This document shows positions 33,404 to 34,962 of a stretch of 34,962 nt of DNA, one piece after another. This DNA is from Syntrophobacterales bacterium (GTDB lineage Bacteria; Desulfobacterota; Syntrophobacteria; Syntrophobacterales; Thermodesulforhabdaceae). Where the stretch lies: the NCBI GenBank assembly GCA_026417655.1, contig JAOACS010000027.1, positions 1 through 34,962 of the forward strand, in the 5' to 3' direction. Each line of letters starts with the position of its first letter. Position 1 is the stretch's first letter. The translations under genes and the position numbers were made by a program. The notes beneath the pieces are model-generated. The model worked only from the letters and a program-made list of their open reading frames with translations, had not been told where the DNA came from and ran no database searches.

Positions 33404-33898
33404 ATGGGGGCTTACGACTACTTGCCGCCGAGTACCGCCAGACGCTGCAGACGCTTGCCGAGCTTGATCTGCCCAAGGAGGTGGTGCGCGACACGCTGGA
33501 GGGTTTGAAGGGGGGAGATGGAGGTCAAGGCAACGGATGTTTCGGCGCTTGTGAGAAATCTCGAGGCCACCACCCAGGCGATCAAGAAGGCCAAGGAGAA
33601 GATAGCGGCGCGCCGCATGGCGCTTGAGGCCCGCGTAGAGCGCATCAGGAAGTATCTCCTGGAAAACCTCACTGCCTGCGGCATCCAGCGCATCGAGTCG
33701 CCGTGGTTTGTGATAGCGCTACGCAATAACCCCCCAAGCGTCGAGGTTTTCGATGAGGCATAGCTTCCGGCGGAATTCCTGGTCTGCCCCCCACCCGACC
33801 CCAAGCCCGACAAGCGCGCGATTCTGGCGGCACTGAAGGCCGGGCACGAGGTGCCGGGGGCGAGGATCGTCAGGGGGCAGAGGGTGGAGATCCGCTAA
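33404..33898 (+). pseudogene. Broken siphovirus Gp157-like gene
   Basis: Read across frames this segment encodes a complete-looking phage Gp157-family protein. An initial MGAYDY (33404-33421) is followed in another frame by LAAEYRQTLQTLAELDLPKE (from 33421), then from 33518 in a third step by VSALVRNLEATTQAIKKAKE, RIRKYLLENLTACGIQRIES and LRNNPPSVEVFDEA. After a TAG at 33761-33763 the same frame continues LPAEFLVCPPPDPKPDKR and KAGHEVPGARIV to a TAA at 33896-33898. Three lesions are needed: one base lost near 33419-33422, one G too many in the run near 33507-33512, and the nonsense codon. The family is associated with phage resistance and DNA replication operons. It is either decayed or affected by sequencing error. 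Its GC-rich composition matches the block to its right, not the chromosome. Confidence 0.8.
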
Positions 33899-33934
33899 AA
33901 GACGCCGGGCCGGTGCCCGGTGGGTCCCAGGTTT
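33895..33934 (-). repeat. Relic copy of the 3' end of the PF10119 methyltransferase gene
   Basis: The stretch AAGACGCCGGGCCGGTGCCC and what follows to 33934 is an imperfect copy of 33935-33970, the last codons of the neighbouring methyltransferase gene (ending WQRLGVF and stop). Roughly 28 of 34 aligned bases agree by eye, with one single-base gap. The copy contains a GC-rich inverted repeat, CCGGGC-cggt-GCCCGG (33905-33920), with no T run after it. The relic abuts the Gp157 pseudogene stop. Confidence 0.55.
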
Positions 33935-34962
33935 AGAAGACGCCGAGCCGCTGCCAGGTGGGCCAGGTCTTGGCAAGGAAGACTTCGGCGAGTTCCGTTG
34001 CGCGCGCCTCTAGCGCTTCGGGGGTGGTAAGCGGCTGGCCGTCTTTGGCGAGTCCCCGCCCCAGCGCGCGCAGCTGCTCGGCCCAGAGCTTGCCCAGCTG
34101 CCCTGCGTCGGCTTTGGGCTGGGCGAGTTTGGCATAAGCCAGCATCAGGTCGCCGTCGCTGACGTGGAGCACCCAGGGGTAGGCTGCCGCCACCACGTTA
34201 CGGTAGGGGGCGCCGGCCCAGACCGCCTGTAGGATCGCGCGGTTGAGGGCCTGCGAGCCTTTGAGGAGCTTGTCGCTTGGCGTGCGCACAAGCGCCACGT
34301 GCCCGGCCGAGAGCATGAGACCGAGGGCTTGGAGCGTATCGGGGAGTTGGCGTGCCGCAGGGGGCTGTGCAATGGTGGCGGTCTGTGCCACTTCCTGCGG
34401 TGGCTGCGCCAGCGGCAGCCGCAGCAGTTCGGCCACCGTCTTGGGGCCGGCGGCCAGCGCGTCGTAGAGGGGGGCATACACTTCGGGCTTGCCGGTAACT
34501 TCGCCGAGGCTCGTCGTGTATTTGTAAGGGTTGTCGTCGCCGTCTTTGGGCTGAGGAGGCGCAAGGAGCGCCAGGCGGGTTTGGAGGAGCAGTTCACGCT
34601 GGCGGTCGGGCCAGAGGGGGATTTGCCCGCGCACCCACACATCGCGGCGAAAGCTCTGGTTGATCAGCACATCCAGCATCACCTCGCGCACGATCGGGTC
34701 GTCGTGCTCGGCAAGCAGCGTCTTCCACGCTGGCGGCAGCAGCGCCGGCAAGAACCAGTCGCTGGCGGTGGCGGTGGTCAGATACACGAGCTTGGCCGGG
34801 CCGACTTCGGCGGCCAGTTCGTCAAACCAGAGGCAGCGCCAGTTGTCGTGGAGATACTCCTGGATCAGGTAGGCACGATCAAGCGTTGGAAACTTCTCCA
34901 GCCGCACCTTCATCGCCGGCCGCGCGCGGCTCATCGCGGCGTTGGCCTCGATGAGCTTGAGC
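33933..34962 (-). CDS. Second PF10119-domain methyltransferase (C-terminal part, cut by window edge)
   Basis: The frame is open from the right edge; about 343 C-terminal residues are seen. An internal ATG at 34934 is not the true start, because codons for LKLIEANAA precede it. It aligns along its length with the 31550-33142 protein: IQEYLHDNWRCLWFDELAAE, ATASDWFLPALLPP, DVLINQSFRRDVWVRGQIPLW, YTTSLGEVTGKPEVYAPLYD, AGHVAL and a shared C-terminal ending (LGVF versus LGIL). It therefore covers the regulatory domain and C-terminal region, and the methyltransferase domain should lie beyond the window. The gene is far richer in G+C (72% in the line at 34381) than its homologue (52% in the line at 32041), indicating recent transfer from a GC-rich genome or a misassembled contig end. 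Confidence 0.85.
   Translation of the reverse strand, partial: LKLIEANAAMSRARPAMKVRLEKFPTLDRAYLIQEYLHDNWRCLWFDELAAEVGPAKLVYLTTATASDWFLPALLPPAWKTLLAEHDDPIVREVMLDVLINQSFRRDVWVRGQIPLWPDRQRELLLQTRLALLAPPQPKDGDDNPYKYTTSLGEVTGKPEVYAPLYDALAAGPKTVAELLRLPLAQPPQEVAQTATIAQPPAARQLPDTLQALGLMLSAGHVALVRTPSDKLLKGSQALNRAILQAVWAGAPYRNVVAAAYPWVLHVSDGDLMLAYAKLAQPKADAGQLGKLWAEQLRALGRGLAKDGQPLTTPEALEARATELAEVFLAKTWPTWQRLGVF

Noticed and set aside
33193-33405. 70-residue minus-strand reading frame rich in Arg, Pro and Ser
   Set aside because: It has no family pattern and no ribosome site, and it crosses the composition boundary. Another minus frame here reads PEWKELRLDIDLVTPT before a stop, which might be a gene remnant, but it is too short to call.
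34145-34642. 165-residue frame inside the GC-rich methyltransferase gene
   Set aside because: It lies in an alternative frame of the conserved PF10119 gene; long shadow frames are expected at high G+C.
1-34962. CRISPR arrays, insertion sequences, rRNA and known phage-defence modules
   Set aside because: I saw no regularly spaced repeats, transposase genes with terminal inverted repeats, rRNA signatures or defence genes; the only phage-type gene is the broken Gp157-like one.

Overview
The window looks like chromosome from a motile anaerobe of the Desulfobacterota (deltaproteobacteria in the broad sense). The case rests on gene content: an MglA/roadblock pair, PATAN-type (DUF4388) response regulators, a DHH-CBS-nucleotidyltransferase fusion, and a split biotin carboxylase/carboxyltransferase. 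Heavy use of AGA/AGG for arginine and ATA for isoleucine hints at a thermophile. Both the lineage and the lifestyle are inferences. Genes are tightly packed, often overlap, and include TTG and GTG starts.

Positions 1-15,054 (minus strand, read right to left) form one compact run. It starts with a lone GspG-type pseudopilin, then a roadblock (MglB-like) protein, MglA GTPase, a coiled-coil protein with a CheW-like tail, a TPR protein with a catalytically broken protein-kinase domain, a membrane-anchored PhnD-like binding protein, a PATAN-REC-dead-CheB protein, CheW, a Cache/HAMP chemoreceptor, CheA with two Hpt domains, a second PATAN-REC-dead-CheB protein, and the start of a TIGR01777-type epimerase. 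My reading is a chemosensory pathway wired to a cell-polarity GTPase switch, probably controlling surface (pilus-type) motility. No CheR, functional CheB or stand-alone CheY is visible, so adaptation and output appear unusual. This is the best candidate for an undescribed system.

Positions 15,115-18,674 (minus) hold a purine-salvage operon: two tandem MTA/SAH-deaminase-type amidohydrolases and a purine nucleoside phosphorylase with a GTG start. Its promoter has a perfect 10-bp-arm palindrome over the -10. Positions 18,735-19,339 carry two tRNA clusters facing each other: Gln-Glu-Thr on plus, Lys and Arg on minus.

Positions 19,458-30,278 (plus) hold trkA-trkH-DUF202 (potassium uptake), then biotin carboxylase, carboxyltransferase, a XerC/XerD recombinase, the DHH-CBS-tRNA nucleotidyltransferase fusion and a site-2-type M50 protease, mostly overlapping or a few bases apart.

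Positions 30,270-33,142 (minus) hold a GT4-like glycosyltransferase and a methyltransferase with a PF10119 regulatory domain. From about 33,400 to the right edge, composition turns sharply GC-rich. This block holds a broken phage Gp157-type gene on plus and, on minus, the C-terminal part of a second PF10119 methyltransferase homologous to its neighbour. It is either recently acquired DNA or a misjoined contig end.
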